A stretch of DNA of 28,847 nucleotides from DTSX01 sp964633465 (GTDB lineage: Bacteria; Pseudomonadota; Gammaproteobacteria; Steroidobacterales; UBA11654). The DNA lies in the NCBI GenBank assembly GCA_964633465.1, contig CAZWGB010000016.1, positions 1 through 28,847 on the forward strand. Reading direction: 5' to 3'. The notes beneath the pieces were generated by a model. It was not told the origin of the DNA and made no database searches. It saw only the letters and a program-made list of their open reading frames with translations. Below are positions 8,865 through 17,408 of the stretch, one piece after another. How positions within the stretch are numbered: the stretch's first letter is position 1; the number at the start of each line of letters is the position of its first letter. Both the position numbers and the translations under genes were made by a program.

Positions 8865-8892
8865 TTTGATGATTGTACTTTAGATCATCAAA
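8865..8892. repeat. Inverted repeat in ssb-uvrA spacer (possible operator or AT-rich terminator)
   Basis: TTTGATGAT (8865-8873) and ATCATCAAA (8884-8892) are perfect 9-bp inverted arms around a 10-bp spacer. On the minus strand the second arm is followed by a T run, so the element could also form a weak intrinsic-terminator-like hairpin. It lies directly upstream of the putative ssb -35, which makes a protein-binding operator equally plausible. Confidence 0.5.
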
Positions 8893-8960
8893 AAAATACC
8901 TGAATAAGGCCAATTAAAGTGCTTTTGATCTAGAAGATTTAAAAGATTCCACTACAGGAC

Positions 8961-8990
8961 TTGGTTCTTAGATAGAAAAAGATTTATCAT
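8961..8990 (+). promoter_or_regulatory. Putative promoter for uvrA
   Basis: TTGGTT (8961-8966) and TATCAT (8985-8990) are separated by 18 bp, roughly 33 bases before the uvrA ATG. The match is moderate. I saw no CTGT-N8-ACAG LexA box in the 8808-9022 spacer, so SOS control is not supported by sequence. Confidence 0.3.
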
Positions 8991-9022
8991 GGAGTGTTTG
9001 GCAAAAATTTTAGAGTAAACAT

Positions 9023-11839
9023 ATGCGGAATATTAGTATTAAAGGAGCAAAAACTCATAATTTAAAGAATTTAAACCTTGAGTTGCCAAGAAATCAATTG
9101 ATCATTTTCACCGGGCTTTCAGGATCTGGTAAATCCTCTTTGGCCTTTGATACCATTTATGCTGAAGGTCAAAGACGTTATGTTGAGTCTTTATCTGCTT
9201 ACGCCAGACAATTCTTGTCAATGATGGAAAAGCCAGAAGTTGATTTGATTGAAGGGCTATCTCCGGCAATCTCGATAGAGCAAAAAACCAACTCACACAA
9301 CCCAAGGTCAACGGTTGGAACTGTAACAGAAATATACGATTATCTCCGTTTGCTCTTTGCTAGAACTGGAATTCCAAAATGTCCTGAACATAAACAAAAT
9401 CTTGGAATACAAAACATCAGTGAAATGGTTGATCAAATTTTACATATCCAAAAAGGATCAAATTTAATGCTTTTAGCTCCGCTCATTAATGACAGAAAAG
9501 GAGAACATACTGAGTTGCTGAAAACAATAAAGAGCAAGGGATTTGTCAGAATTAGAATCAATCACAAAGTTTACGATATCGATCAGTTACCTAGTATTGA
9601 TGCAAAGAAAAAAAATACAATTGAAGTTGTTGTTGATAGATTTTCTGTCAAACCTGATATTGCTCTTCGGCTAACTGAGTCCCTTGCAACTGCTTTGGAT
9701 TTGGCACAAGGTGTTGCGAAAGTTGTCCATACAGAAAACAATAATTCAGAGTATTTATTTTCAGATAGATTTGCATGCCCTGTTTGTGGCTTCTCAATCC
9801 AAGAGCTAGAGCCAAGAACATTTTCATTCAACAATCCTGCAGGTGCGTGCAAAACTTGTGAAGGCTTAGGTGTCGAACAATTTTTTAGTCCGCAATTGGT
9901 TATCAAAAATTCGAAATTAAGTATTGCAGAAGGTGCTATAAGAGGATGGGACAAAAGAAATTTTTATTATTTTCATTTGATCAGGAGATTGTCAAAACAT
10001 TTTAATTTTGATATTGAAGTGCCCTTTGAATCCTATAATGAATCTATAAAAAATACACTTCTATATGGGAGTGGAAATGAAAAAATACAGTTTTATTACC
10101 CAGGAAGAAGAGGTAGAAAAATATCGAGAAAACATGTCTTTGAAGGCGTCATTCCAAATTTAGAGAGAAGATACAAAGAAACTGATTCACAAACTGTGAA
10201 AGATGCTTTATCCAAGTTTATGAGTATAAAAACTTGCAAAACATGCAACGGCACTAGATTAAATAAGGGTACAAGAAATGTTTTTATTAATAAAAAAAAT
10301 ATTGCTGATATCACCAAAATGAATATCGATGAAGCATTGATTTTCTTTAAACAACTGGATATCAGTGGCACTCGAGGTGAAATTGCAGCTAATATAATAA
10401 AAGAAATTTATGAGCGCTTACTTTTCTTGTCCAATGTGGGTTTAAACTATCTTAGTTTAGAACGAAGTGCGGAAACTCTCTCAGGTGGAGAATCTCAAAG
10501 AATCAGACTAGCAAGTCAAATAGGATCAGGTTTAGTTGGGGTAATGTATATACTTGACGAGCCGACCATAGGACTCCATCAAAGAGATAATAAACGATTA
10601 ATTTCGACTCTAACAAGATTAAGAGACCTTGGAAATACCGTCATCGTAGTCGAACACGACGAGGAAGCCATTCGTTCAGGCGATTATATTGTTGATCTTG
10701 GACCTGGTGCTGGCAATCAAGGAGGTGAAATTGTAAGCCAAGGAAGTGTGGAGTGTCTTGAAAATGAACCAGAATCGTTAACCGGTCAATATTTAAATGG
10801 ATGCAAATCTATAGCAATACCGTTAAAAAGACAGGAGGTAAACAACGAAAAACTGATCAGAATTAAAAATGCTCAAAAAAACAATTTAAAAGGTTTAAAT
10901 GTCAAAATTCCTTTGGGTTTATTAACTTGTGTAACAGGTGTTTCCGGGTCTGGAAAATCAAGCCTTATAAATGGAACTCTAACCCCCTTATTGGTTTCAG
11001 AGCTGAACAAGAGACCCAGTCAATACTTATCAAATACTACTATTGACGGTAGTGAATATGTTCAACGTATTATAGATATCAGCCAGAGCCCAATAGGAAG
11101 AACACCAAGATCAAACCCAGCAACCTATACAGGATTATTTACACCAACCAGAGAATTGTTTGCTGCAACACAAGAATCTAGGTCTAGGGGTTACAAGCCA
11201 GGACGTTTTAGTTTCAATGTGAAAGGCGGAAGATGTGAAACATGTCAAGGTGGTGGGGTAATCAAAGTTGAAATGAATTTTCTAGCAGATATTTATGTAA
11301 TCTGTGACGCTTGTAAAGGAAAGCGCTTTAATAGAGAGACGTTGGAAATAAACTATAAAGGTAAAAATATTTATGATGTTCTTGAAATGACAGTCAATGA
11401 AGCATATTCGTTCTTCGCCAATATCCCAAGTATTAAAAATAAATTAAACACGCTTGTAGAAGTTGGTCTTGGTTATATCAAGCTTGGGCAGAATGCTGTA
11501 ACACTCTCAGGTGGTGAAGCACAACGTATTAAACTCTCTAAAGAACTTTCTAAAAGAGGAAATAGTGGCACCCTATATATCCTGGATGAGCCGACAACTG
11601 GACTACATTTCCATGATATTAATCAATTACTCAAAGTACTTTTAAAGTTAAGAGATGATGGCAATACAGTGGTTGTAATTGAACACAATCTTGATGTTAT
11701 AAAAACAGCAGATTGGATTATAGATCTTGGGCCAGAGGGCGGGGACAAGGGAGGTGAAATAATAGCTGTGGGTTCACCGGAAACTGTATCTGAGTGTAAA
11801 AAATCTCACACTGGACAATATTTAAAAAATATTCTTTAA
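9023..11839 (+). CDS. uvrA: Excinuclease ABC subunit A
   Basis: This 938-residue damage-recognition ATPase of nucleotide excision repair dimerises and loads UvrB at lesions. It carries two ABC modules. The first has Walker A GLSGSGKS (31-38), signature LSGGE (486-490) and Walker B ending LDEP (511-514). The second has Walker A GVSGSGKS (639-646) and signature LSGGE (828-832). Zinc sites are C252/C255/C276/C279 and C738/C741/C761/C764. Length is nearly that of E. coli UvrA (940). It is the only plus-strand gene in the window, divergent from ssb as in E. coli, and its stop is six bases from the convergent trpS stop. Start ATG at 9023 with a weak GAG-type ribosome site. Confidence 0.98.
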   Translation: MRNISIKGAKTHNLKNLNLELPRNQLIIFTGLSGSGKSSLAFDTIYAEGQRRYVESLSAYARQFLSMMEKPEVDLIEGLSPAISIEQKTNSHNPRSTVGTVTEIYDYLRLLFARTGIPKCPEHKQNLGIQNISEMVDQILHIQKGSNLMLLAPLINDRKGEHTELLKTIKSKGFVRIRINHKVYDIDQLPSIDAKKKNTIEVVVDRFSVKPDIALRLTESLATALDLAQGVAKVVHTENNNSEYLFSDRFACPVCGFSIQELEPRTFSFNNPAGACKTCEGLGVEQFFSPQLVIKNSKLSIAEGAIRGWDKRNFYYFHLIRRLSKHFNFDIEVPFESYNESIKNTLLYGSGNEKIQFYYPGRRGRKISRKHVFEGVIPNLERRYKETDSQTVKDALSKFMSIKTCKTCNGTRLNKGTRNVFINKKNIADITKMNIDEALIFFKQLDISGTRGEIAANIIKEIYERLLFLSNVGLNYLSLERSAETLSGGESQRIRLASQIGSGLVGVMYILDEPTIGLHQRDNKRLISTLTRLRDLGNTVIVVEHDEEAIRSGDYIVDLGPGAGNQGGEIVSQGSVECLENEPESLTGQYLNGCKSIAIPLKRQEVNNEKLIRIKNAQKNNLKGLNVKIPLGLLTCVTGVSGSGKSSLINGTLTPLLVSELNKRPSQYLSNTTIDGSEYVQRIIDISQSPIGRTPRSNPATYTGLFTPTRELFAATQESRSRGYKPGRFSFNVKGGRCETCQGGGVIKVEMNFLADIYVICDACKGKRFNRETLEINYKGKNIYDVLEMTVNEAYSFFANIPSIKNKLNTLVEVGLGYIKLGQNAVTLSGGEAQRIKLSKELSKRGNSGTLYILDEPTTGLHFHDINQLLKVLLKLRDDGNTVVVIEHNLDVIKTADWIIDLGPEGGDKGGEIIAVGSPETVSECKKSHTGQYLKNIL

Positions 11840-11845
11840 CAAGAT

Positions 11846-12856
11846 TCAGACTAAAGATCCAATACCAAGAGCCATCTTGATTTTCTTTAAATAAGGAGAC
11901 GATAAATCTCTAGCTTTCTCTGCGCCTGCAGATAACAATGACTCAAGATAAGTTTGATCTTCAATCAATTTCAAGTACTCCTCTTTAGGTTCTGAAAAAA
12001 GATCTTCCATATAAACAAACAACTTCTCTTTAGCATCACTCCATGCCATACCTTGTTCTAATTGTTCTTTAAACAAAAGTGATTCTTCTGGTTTTGAAAT
12101 TGCTTGGTAAATATCAAAAAGTGCACAAGCTTCAGTTGATTTAGGTTCGCCAGGTTCGAGAGAATTGGTCTTAATCTTCATGATTAATTTTCTCATCTGG
12201 TTGCTGTCTAAAAACAGTGGTATTGAATTGTTGTAACTTTTACTCATTTTCCTGCCATCCAAACCTGGCAAAATAGCAGATTCTTTAGCTATTAATGCTT
12301 TAGGAACTACAAAAATATCACCAAAATGATGATTGAAACGCTGTGCTACATCCCTAACCATTTCCATATGTTGTTGTTGATCTTGCCCTACAGGTACATG
12401 AGTTGCTTTGAACATAAGAATATCAGCAGCCATTAAAATCGGATATGAAAACAATGCCATAGAAATTGACTTATCCGAGTCAGATCCTCCAGATTCTTCA
12501 TTCTGTTGAACAGCAGATTTATAAGCATGGGCTCTATTCATCAATCCTTTAGCTGTAAATGTGCTTAAAATCCACATAAGTTCTGGTATTTCTGGGATGT
12601 CAGATTGACGATAAAAATAGGTCTTCTTAGTATCCAAACCAAGTGCCAACCATGTGGCAGCGACTTCCATACAAGATTTTTTAACTTCCTTAGGGTCTTT
12701 GTTTTTTACCAGTGAGTGGTAATCAGCAAGAAAATAAAAAGACTGCAATCCTTGCTCTAAACTTGCTTCAATTGCCGGTCTGATAGCTCCAGCATAATTG
12801 CCTAAATGTGGTCGCCCTGTGGTAGTTATTCCTGTCAATATTGTTTTCTTATTCAT
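11846..12856 (-). CDS. trpS: Tryptophanyl-tRNA synthetase
   Basis: This 336-residue class I synthetase charges tRNA-Trp. The HIGH-type motif PHLGNY is at about residues 16-21 and KMSKS at about 203-207. The segment GQDQQQHMEMVRD is typical of bacterial TrpRS. An in-frame ATG 14 codons upstream would give 350 residues. I choose the ATG at 12854-12856 because it gives the family length (E. coli 334), has a GGTGG element just before it, and lies downstream of a plausible promoter whose start site would fall after the upstream ATG. It converges on uvrA and follows the ribosomal array across a 214-bp gap. Confidence 0.95.
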   Translation of the reverse strand: MNKKTILTGITTTGRPHLGNYAGAIRPAIEASLEQGLQSFYFLADYHSLVKNKDPKEVKKSCMEVAATWLALGLDTKKTYFYRQSDIPEIPELMWILSTFTAKGLMNRAHAYKSAVQQNEESGGSDSDKSISMALFSYPILMAADILMFKATHVPVGQDQQQHMEMVRDVAQRFNHHFGDIFVVPKALIAKESAILPGLDGRKMSKSYNNSIPLFLDSNQMRKLIMKIKTNSLEPGEPKSTEACALFDIYQAISKPEESLLFKEQLEQGMAWSDAKEKLFVYMEDLFSEPKEEYLKLIEDQTYLESLLSAGAEKARDLSSPYLKKIKMALGIGSLV

Positions 12857-12884
12857 GCCACCAATCTTATCTAAAGCATCTCTA

Positions 12885-12912
12885 ACTATAATTATCATAC
12901 ATAGAATAACAA
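12885..12912 (-). promoter_or_regulatory. Putative promoter for trpS
   Basis: On the minus strand TTGTTA (12907-12912) and TATAGT (12885-12890) are separated by 16 bp. Transcription would begin near 12878, about 22 bases before the chosen trpS ATG. The rest of the 12857-13070 gap holds only a short 5-bp inverted repeat (12982-12994) and no convincing intrinsic terminator for the ribosomal operon. Confidence 0.35.
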
Positions 12913-13070
12913 GCCATTTAATTACCTGATCAAATAAAGTAAAGGGTTTGTCGATATGAACATCTTTTAAGCTTTAAATAGTGCCAGTTTGGCAAAAAGA
13001 ACCTTAGGTAAAAATTTAGCTTACAAAAACGGAAACAATTCAAAATGAATAGAGAAGAAGATGTTGGTAT

Positions 13071-13460
13071 CTAATTATCATTTATATTTTCATCATTTTC
13101 AATTTCATAGTCTGTTAATTGTACAAGGGCCATTGGTGCGGAATCACCAGGCCTGCTTCCTTTTTTTAGAATCCTTAAGTAACCTCCAGGTCTATCCTTG
13201 AATCTCGGTCCTATTTCCTTAAAAAGCTTACCAACTGCCGCTTTGTTTCTAATTTTATTAAATGCCATTCTTCTCTTAGAAGCATTATCTTCTTTGGCAA
13301 GTGTGATCAGTGGTTCTAACGTTCTTCTGAGCTCTTTGGCTTTGGGTAAGGTAGTTGAGATTGACTCGTGCTCAATAAGGGACACAGCCATGTTGCGAAA
13401 CATTGCTTTACGGTGACTGCTGTCTCTACCCAGTCTTCTTCCAATTTTCTTATGTCGCAT
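13071..13460 (-). CDS. rplQ: 50S ribosomal protein L17
   Basis: This 129-residue protein opens MRHKKIGRRLGRDSSHRKAM and contains the conserved TTLPKAKELRR and LFKEIGPRF segments. L17 sits near the peptide exit tunnel of the large subunit. The last ~13 residues form an acidic Asn/Asp/Glu-rich tail, comparable in length with the E. coli tail. It is the last gene of the fused ribosomal array, 23 bp after rpoA, which is its usual alpha-operon place. Confidence 0.98.
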   Translation of the reverse strand: MRHKKIGRRLGRDSSHRKAMFRNMAVSLIEHESISTTLPKAKELRRTLEPLITLAKEDNASKRRMAFNKIRNKAAVGKLFKEIGPRFKDRPGGYLRILKKGSRPGDSAPMALVQLTDYEIENDENINDN

Positions 13461-13483
13461 GACTCTATTAAACCCTTACTAAT

Positions 13484-14530
13484 TTAACTTTCATTCTTAT
13501 CAGCATTAAACTCTGGCGTTAATTCTTTGGGCGGCCAGTTATCCAATTCCATCCCCAATGACAATCCATGACTATCCAAGACAGTCTTTATTTCATTTAG
13601 GGATTTCTTCCCCAAATTTGGTGTACGTAACAACTCTACTTCCGTTTTTTGAACCAAATCACCTATATAATTTGCATTCTCAGCCTTAAGACAATTTGCT
13701 GAGCGCACTGTTAGCTCTAATTCATCCACGGGTCTTAACATAATCGGATCAATCAAAATTTCTTCTTCTTCTTTTTGTTGCTCTTGGACTCTAGTCAAGT
13801 CAACAAAAATACTAAGTTGATTTTGAAGAATAGCACCGGCATATTTTATTGCACTTTCAGGCTCGATCGTCCCATCTGTCTCCAAATCAACAATTAATTT
13901 ATCTAGATCTGTTCTGTTTTCAACACGAGCTGATTCTACTGTATAACTTACTTTTTTTATTGGACTAAAAGATGCATCTAGTTTTAATAGGCCTATAGTT
14001 TCATCCTGATCATCCTTTGTTTCGTCTGTTACAGCTGGCCTATAACCAGTGCCTTTTTCAACTCTCAATTGCATCTTTAGCTCCTTATCAGAATTGATTG
14101 TAGCAATGTGGTGATCGGGGTTGACAACCACTACGTCTTGATCCACTTGGATATCGCCTGCTGTTATTTCTCCAGGGCCTTTTTTACTGAGAACAAATTC
14201 AGCATGAGGTCTGGTTTGTAGATTAATAGCAACATTCTTTAGATTAAGAAGTATTTCAACTACATCTTCCTGGACTCCATCAATCGTCGTATATTCATGA
14301 AGCACTCCATCTATCTGGACTTCTGTAATTGCAGAACCAGGTAAACTGGACAACAATACTCTTCTCAATGCATTACCCAATGTGTAACCAAAGCCTCTTT
14401 CAAAAGGTTCAATGGATACTTTTGAGTGAAGCTCATACTTTGATTCGAGTTTAATGACCCTCGGACTGAGTAGGTCCAAAACTATCTCTTCTTTTTCAAC
14501 CAACTCTTCCTGTTCTATTTGCTCTACCAT
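13484..14530 (-). CDS. rpoA: RNA polymerase alpha subunit
   Basis: This 348-residue subunit nucleates RNA polymerase assembly and contacts UP elements and activators. The N-terminal dimerisation domain contains ERGFGYTLGNALRRVLLSS (about residues 44-62). A linker near 246-262 is Glu/Gln-rich, and the C-terminal domain holds RSANCLKAE (R276, equivalent to E. coli R265) and TPNLGKKSL. It is 19 residues longer than E. coli alpha. An acidic N-terminal extension of about 11 residues (MVEQIEQEELVEKEE) and a few extra C-terminal residues account for this. A strong AAGGAG site lies ten bases before the ATG at 14528-14530, so the extended start appears genuine. Confidence 0.98.
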   Translation of the reverse strand: MVEQIEQEELVEKEEIVLDLLSPRVIKLESKYELHSKVSIEPFERGFGYTLGNALRRVLLSSLPGSAITEVQIDGVLHEYTTIDGVQEDVVEILLNLKNVAINLQTRPHAEFVLSKKGPGEITAGDIQVDQDVVVVNPDHHIATINSDKELKMQLRVEKGTGYRPAVTDETKDDQDETIGLLKLDASFSPIKKVSYTVESARVENRTDLDKLIVDLETDGTIEPESAIKYAGAILQNQLSIFVDLTRVQEQQKEEEEILIDPIMLRPVDELELTVRSANCLKAENANYIGDLVQKTEVELLRTPNLGKKSLNEIKTVLDSHGLSLGMELDNWPPKELTPEFNADKNES

Positions 14531-14546
14531 ATTACAATTCTCCTTA

Positions 14547-15170
14547 TTATTTGGAGTAAAACTCTACGATTAAATTCTCGTTAATATCAGGTAAAATATC
14601 TTCCCTATCGGGAATTGATTTTACTGTCCCAGAGAATTTCTTTTCATCTACTTGCAACCATTCACATATTCCTAACTGAGTTGCTATTTTCATAGCATTC
14701 TTGATTCTAAGTTGGCTTTTTGCTTTCTCGATTACTCTAATCTCATCATTTACTGAGACTTGGTAGGATGGGATATTAACAACAGTATTGTTAACAGTAA
14801 TCGTTTTATGGCTGACCAGTTGCCGTGCTTCTGCCCTTGTAACCGCAAACCCCATTCTGTAAACCATATTATCCAACCGACATTCCAGCAAACTTAGAAG
14901 GTTTTCTCCTGTTGAGCCTTTAATCTTTGCTGCTTTCTTATAATAATTTCTGAACTGTTTTTCTAATATTCCATACATCCTTCTCAGTTTTTGTTTTTCT
15001 CTTAACTGGACTCCATAACCTGATAGTCTTTCCCTTCTTGATCCAAGCATTGATCCAGGGGGAGTGTTAAGCTTGCATTTATTTTCTAGGGGTTTAATAC
15101 CACTTTTAAGAAATAGGTCCGTCCCTTCTCTTCTAGATAGTTTGCATTTTGGTCCTAAATATCGTGCCAT
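14547..15170 (-). CDS. rpsD: 30S ribosomal protein S4
   Basis: This 207-residue primary 16S rRNA-binding protein starts MARYLGPKCKLSRREG. It carries the S4 RNA-binding domain (about residues 97-160, including CRLDNMVYRMGFAVTRAEAR and LVSHKTITVN). In E. coli S4 represses its own alpha operon by binding a pseudoknot ahead of rpsM; here only five bases separate rpmJ and rpsM, so that site is not present in the same place. It is in alpha-operon order, 3 bp after rpsK. Confidence 0.98.
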   Translation of the reverse strand: MARYLGPKCKLSRREGTDLFLKSGIKPLENKCKLNTPPGSMLGSRRERLSGYGVQLREKQKLRRMYGILEKQFRNYYKKAAKIKGSTGENLLSLLECRLDNMVYRMGFAVTRAEARQLVSHKTITVNNTVVNIPSYQVSVNDEIRVIEKAKSQLRIKNAMKIATQLGICEWLQVDEKKFSGTVKSIPDREDILPDINENLIVEFYSK

Positions 15171-15173
15171 GAT

Positions 15174-15539
15174 TTACACTCTCCTTTGTTTTGGAGGTCT
15201 GCATCCATTATGCGGAATAGGAGTAACATCTTCGATGCTACTAATGTTGATCCCGATTGCATTCAAAGCACGCAAGGCTGAGTCTCTTCCTGGCCCAGGA
15301 CCCTTTACCTTAACATCAAGATTTTTTAATCCTAATTCCTTAGCAGCTTTACCAGCTTTCTCTGCTGCTACTTGTGCTGCAAAAGGGGTGCTTTTTCTTG
15401 ACCCTTTAAAACCTGAACCTCCAGCAGTAGCCCAAGACAAAGTATTTCCTGCTCTGTCGGTAATCGTCACGATAGTATTATTAAAAGTAGCATGGATATG
15501 AGCAATGCCATCAGTAATATTCTTTTTTGCTTTTTTCAT
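15174..15539 (-). CDS. rpsK: 30S ribosomal protein S11
   Basis: This 121-residue platform protein contains AHIHATFNNTIVTITDRAGN, GFKGSRKSTPFAAQ and the C-terminal DVTPIPHNGCRPPKQRRV, all diagnostic of S11. The N-terminus is short compared with E. coli S11 (129 residues). The 31-bp gap to rpsM is the largest inside the 27-gene array. Confidence 0.98.
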   Translation of the reverse strand: MKKAKKNITDGIAHIHATFNNTIVTITDRAGNTLSWATAGGSGFKGSRKSTPFAAQVAAEKAGKAAKELGLKNLDVKVKGPGPGRDSALRALNAIGINISSIEDVTPIPHNGCRPPKQRRV

Positions 15540-15570
15540 AGTATTTTCTATCGAAATTAATGTGCCTCTC

Positions 15571-15927
15571 TTAGGCTCTCATAGGTTTTCTAGGTCCCTT
15601 CCTAGTCCTAGCATTTGTTTTACTTCTTTGTCCACGAACAGGTAATCCTCTTCTGTGCCTTATACCTCGATAACAGCCTAAATCCATTAGCCGTTTAATA
15701 TTTGTTGAGGTTTCTCGTCTGAGATCGCCCTCTACGTTTAGATTTGCTATTGCTGTTCTTAATGATTCTAATTCTTGTTCAGATAGATCACTGACGTTGG
15801 TATCACCCGAAATAGCCAGAGTTTTGCAAAGACTATCTGCTAGAGAATCACCGATGCCATAGATGTAAGTCAGTGAAATCCTTACATGTTTGTTATCGGG
15901 TATATTTATTCCTGCAATCCTTGCCAT
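15571..15927 (-). CDS. rpsM: 30S ribosomal protein S13
   Basis: This 118-residue head protein contacts the P-site tRNA and forms intersubunit bridges. It starts MARIAGINIPDNKHVRISLT, contains the helix-hairpin segment YIYGIGDSLA, and ends with the basic tail RGLPVRGQRSKTNARTRKG. It lies five bases after rpmJ. Confidence 0.98.
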   Translation of the reverse strand: MARIAGINIPDNKHVRISLTYIYGIGDSLADSLCKTLAISGDTNVSDLSEQELESLRTAIANLNVEGDLRRETSTNIKRLMDLGCYRGIRHRRGLPVRGQRSKTNARTRKGPRKPMRA

Positions 15928-15932
15928 CTTAC

Positions 15933-16046
15933 CTATCCTTGTCTTTGTTTATGCCTTGGGTTCTTGCATACAACCCTGAGAACACCTTTTCGGCGAACTA
16001 TCTTGCAATTTCGACAAATTTTCTTTACTGATGCTCTTACTTTCAT
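15933..16046 (-). CDS. rpmJ: 50S ribosomal protein L36
   Basis: This 37-residue gene is easily missed because of its size. The ATG at 16044-16046 opens MKVRASVKKICRNCKIVRRK and the TAG is at 15933-15935. The zinc ribbon ligands C11, C14, C27 and H32 are all present (zinc-binding form). It occupies the standard place between secY (16-bp gap) and rpsM (5-bp gap). Confidence 0.97.
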   Translation of the reverse strand: MKVRASVKKICRNCKIVRRKGVLRVVCKNPRHKQRQG

Positions 16047-16062
16047 AATAACCTACGTTCAT

Positions 16063-17406
16063 TTACCTTAATTGCCCACTTTTACCATATCCCTTGAGGT
16101 TTGCTTTTTGTAACAGACCTTCATACTGTTTTGACATCATTAATGCCTGCATTTGGGCCATGAAATCCATGGTCACAACTACAATAATTAACAATGACGT
16201 TCCACCAAAATAAAATGGGACTCTAAAGTAGAGAATCATGAATTCTGGTAAAAGGCAGACGAGCATGATATACAATCCGCCCCAAAATGTTAACCTTCCT
16301 AACACTTTATCTATATATTGAGCTGTTTGGTGACCAGGTCTAATCCCAGGCATGAATGCTCCTGATCGCTTCAAATTATCTGCTGTTTCTTTTGAATCAA
16401 ACACCAAGGCAGTGTAGAAGAAACAAAAAAACATGATCAGAGATGCATATAAAATAATGTAAATAGGTTGGCCTGGTGTTAATTTAGCAGCAATATTTTG
16501 CATCCAATCAAAACCTTCAGAGGTGCCAAACCAGCTGGCAATTGTGGCGGGAAATAATATAATGCTGGAAGCAAATATTGGTGGGATAACTCCAGACATA
16601 TTGATTTTAAAAGGTAAATGTGTTGACTGGCTTTGATACAACTTCCTGCCTTGCTGTCTTTTTGCATAATTCACAGGTATTCTCCTTTGCCCTCTTTCTA
16701 TAAAAACAACAATAGAAGTTACTGCTAGAACTAGCATTAGAAGAATCAGGACTAATGCTGGGGAAAGTTCTCCTGTATTAGCTAATTCGAGTGTCCCCCC
16801 AATTGCTGAAGGGAGACCTGAAATAATACTGGCTAAAATAATCATTGAAATACCATTACCCAATCCTCTTTCAGTAATTTGTTCGCCCAACCACATCAAA
16901 AACATTGTTCCTGTAACCAAGCTAATACAAGCAGTGAAAACAAAATTGAATCCAGGATTTATAACCACGCCTTGATTCTGCAATGCGACGGATGCTCCTA
17001 TGGATTGAAATCCTGCTAAAACAACAGTCCCATACCTTGTAATTTGAGTAATTTTTTTCCTACCTGTTTCACCTTCTTTTTTCAATTGTTTCAATGAAGG
17101 AACTGTCACACTTGCCATTTGCATGATAATAGAACATGAAATATATGGCATAATTCCCAATGCAAGAATGCTTAAGCGCTCCAAAGCGCCACCAGAAAAC
17201 ATATTAAACATGCTGAGAATAGTCCCAGATTGATCTTGAAAGAAATTTTGTAAAGCATTTGGATCAATGCCTGGGACTGGAATGTACGTTCCTATTCTAT
17301 AAACAACTAAAGCACCTACTAAAAATAATAAGCGCTGACGTAACTCTGTAAAACGAGTCATTTCTCCTAAAGCAGATGCTGGATTTGTTATACCTAACTT
17401 TGCCAT
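16063..17406 (-). CDS. secY: Protein translocase channel subunit SecY
   Basis: This 447-residue inner-membrane channel of the Sec translocon is predicted to have ten transmembrane helices. Landmarks are the N-terminal RQRLLFLVGALVVYRIGTYI (TM1) and the plug region around FNMFSGGALERLSILALGIMP. The cytoplasmic loop TEVG-like region (GEQITERGLGNGISMI) and GIRPGHQTAQYIDKVLGRLT near the C-terminus follow. It works with SecE and SecG, which are not in this window. It is linked to rplO (2-bp gap) as in the spc operon, so channel synthesis is tied to ribosome synthesis. Confidence 0.98.
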   Translation of the reverse strand: MAKLGITNPASALGEMTRFTELRQRLLFLVGALVVYRIGTYIPVPGIDPNALQNFFQDQSGTILSMFNMFSGGALERLSILALGIMPYISCSIIMQMASVTVPSLKQLKKEGETGRKKITQITRYGTVVLAGFQSIGASVALQNQGVVINPGFNFVFTACISLVTGTMFLMWLGEQITERGLGNGISMIILASIISGLPSAIGGTLELANTGELSPALVLILLMLVLAVTSIVVFIERGQRRIPVNYAKRQQGRKLYQSQSTHLPFKINMSGVIPPIFASSIILFPATIASWFGTSEGFDWMQNIAAKLTPGQPIYIILYASLIMFFCFFYTALVFDSKETADNLKRSGAFMPGIRPGHQTAQYIDKVLGRLTFWGGLYIMLVCLLPEFMILYFRVPFYFGGTSLLIIVVVTMDFMAQMQALMMSKQYEGLLQKANLKGYGKSGQLR

Positions 17407-17408
17407 AT

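Noticed and set aside
8808..9022. LexA (SOS) box in the ssb-uvrA spacer
   Set aside because: One ACAG is present near 8954 but no CTGT at the required 8-base spacing; no match found.
9583..9954. 123-codon minus-strand open frame inside uvrA
   Set aside because: It is antisense to the first zinc-finger part of UvrA, whose protein is intact and full length; no independent support.
12857..12898. Upstream ATG giving a 350-residue TrpRS
   Set aside because: The shorter form equals the family length, and the likely promoter would start transcription downstream of this ATG.
12982..12994. Inverted repeat TGCCA-GTT-TGGCA as terminator of the ribosomal array
   Set aside because: The stem is five base pairs, and on the transcribed minus strand the T run precedes rather than follows the hairpin.
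15064..15501. 145-codon plus-strand open frame opposite rpsD and rpsK
   Set aside because: It lies wholly antisense to two highly conserved ribosomal genes, has no recognisable domain and is a typical shadow frame.
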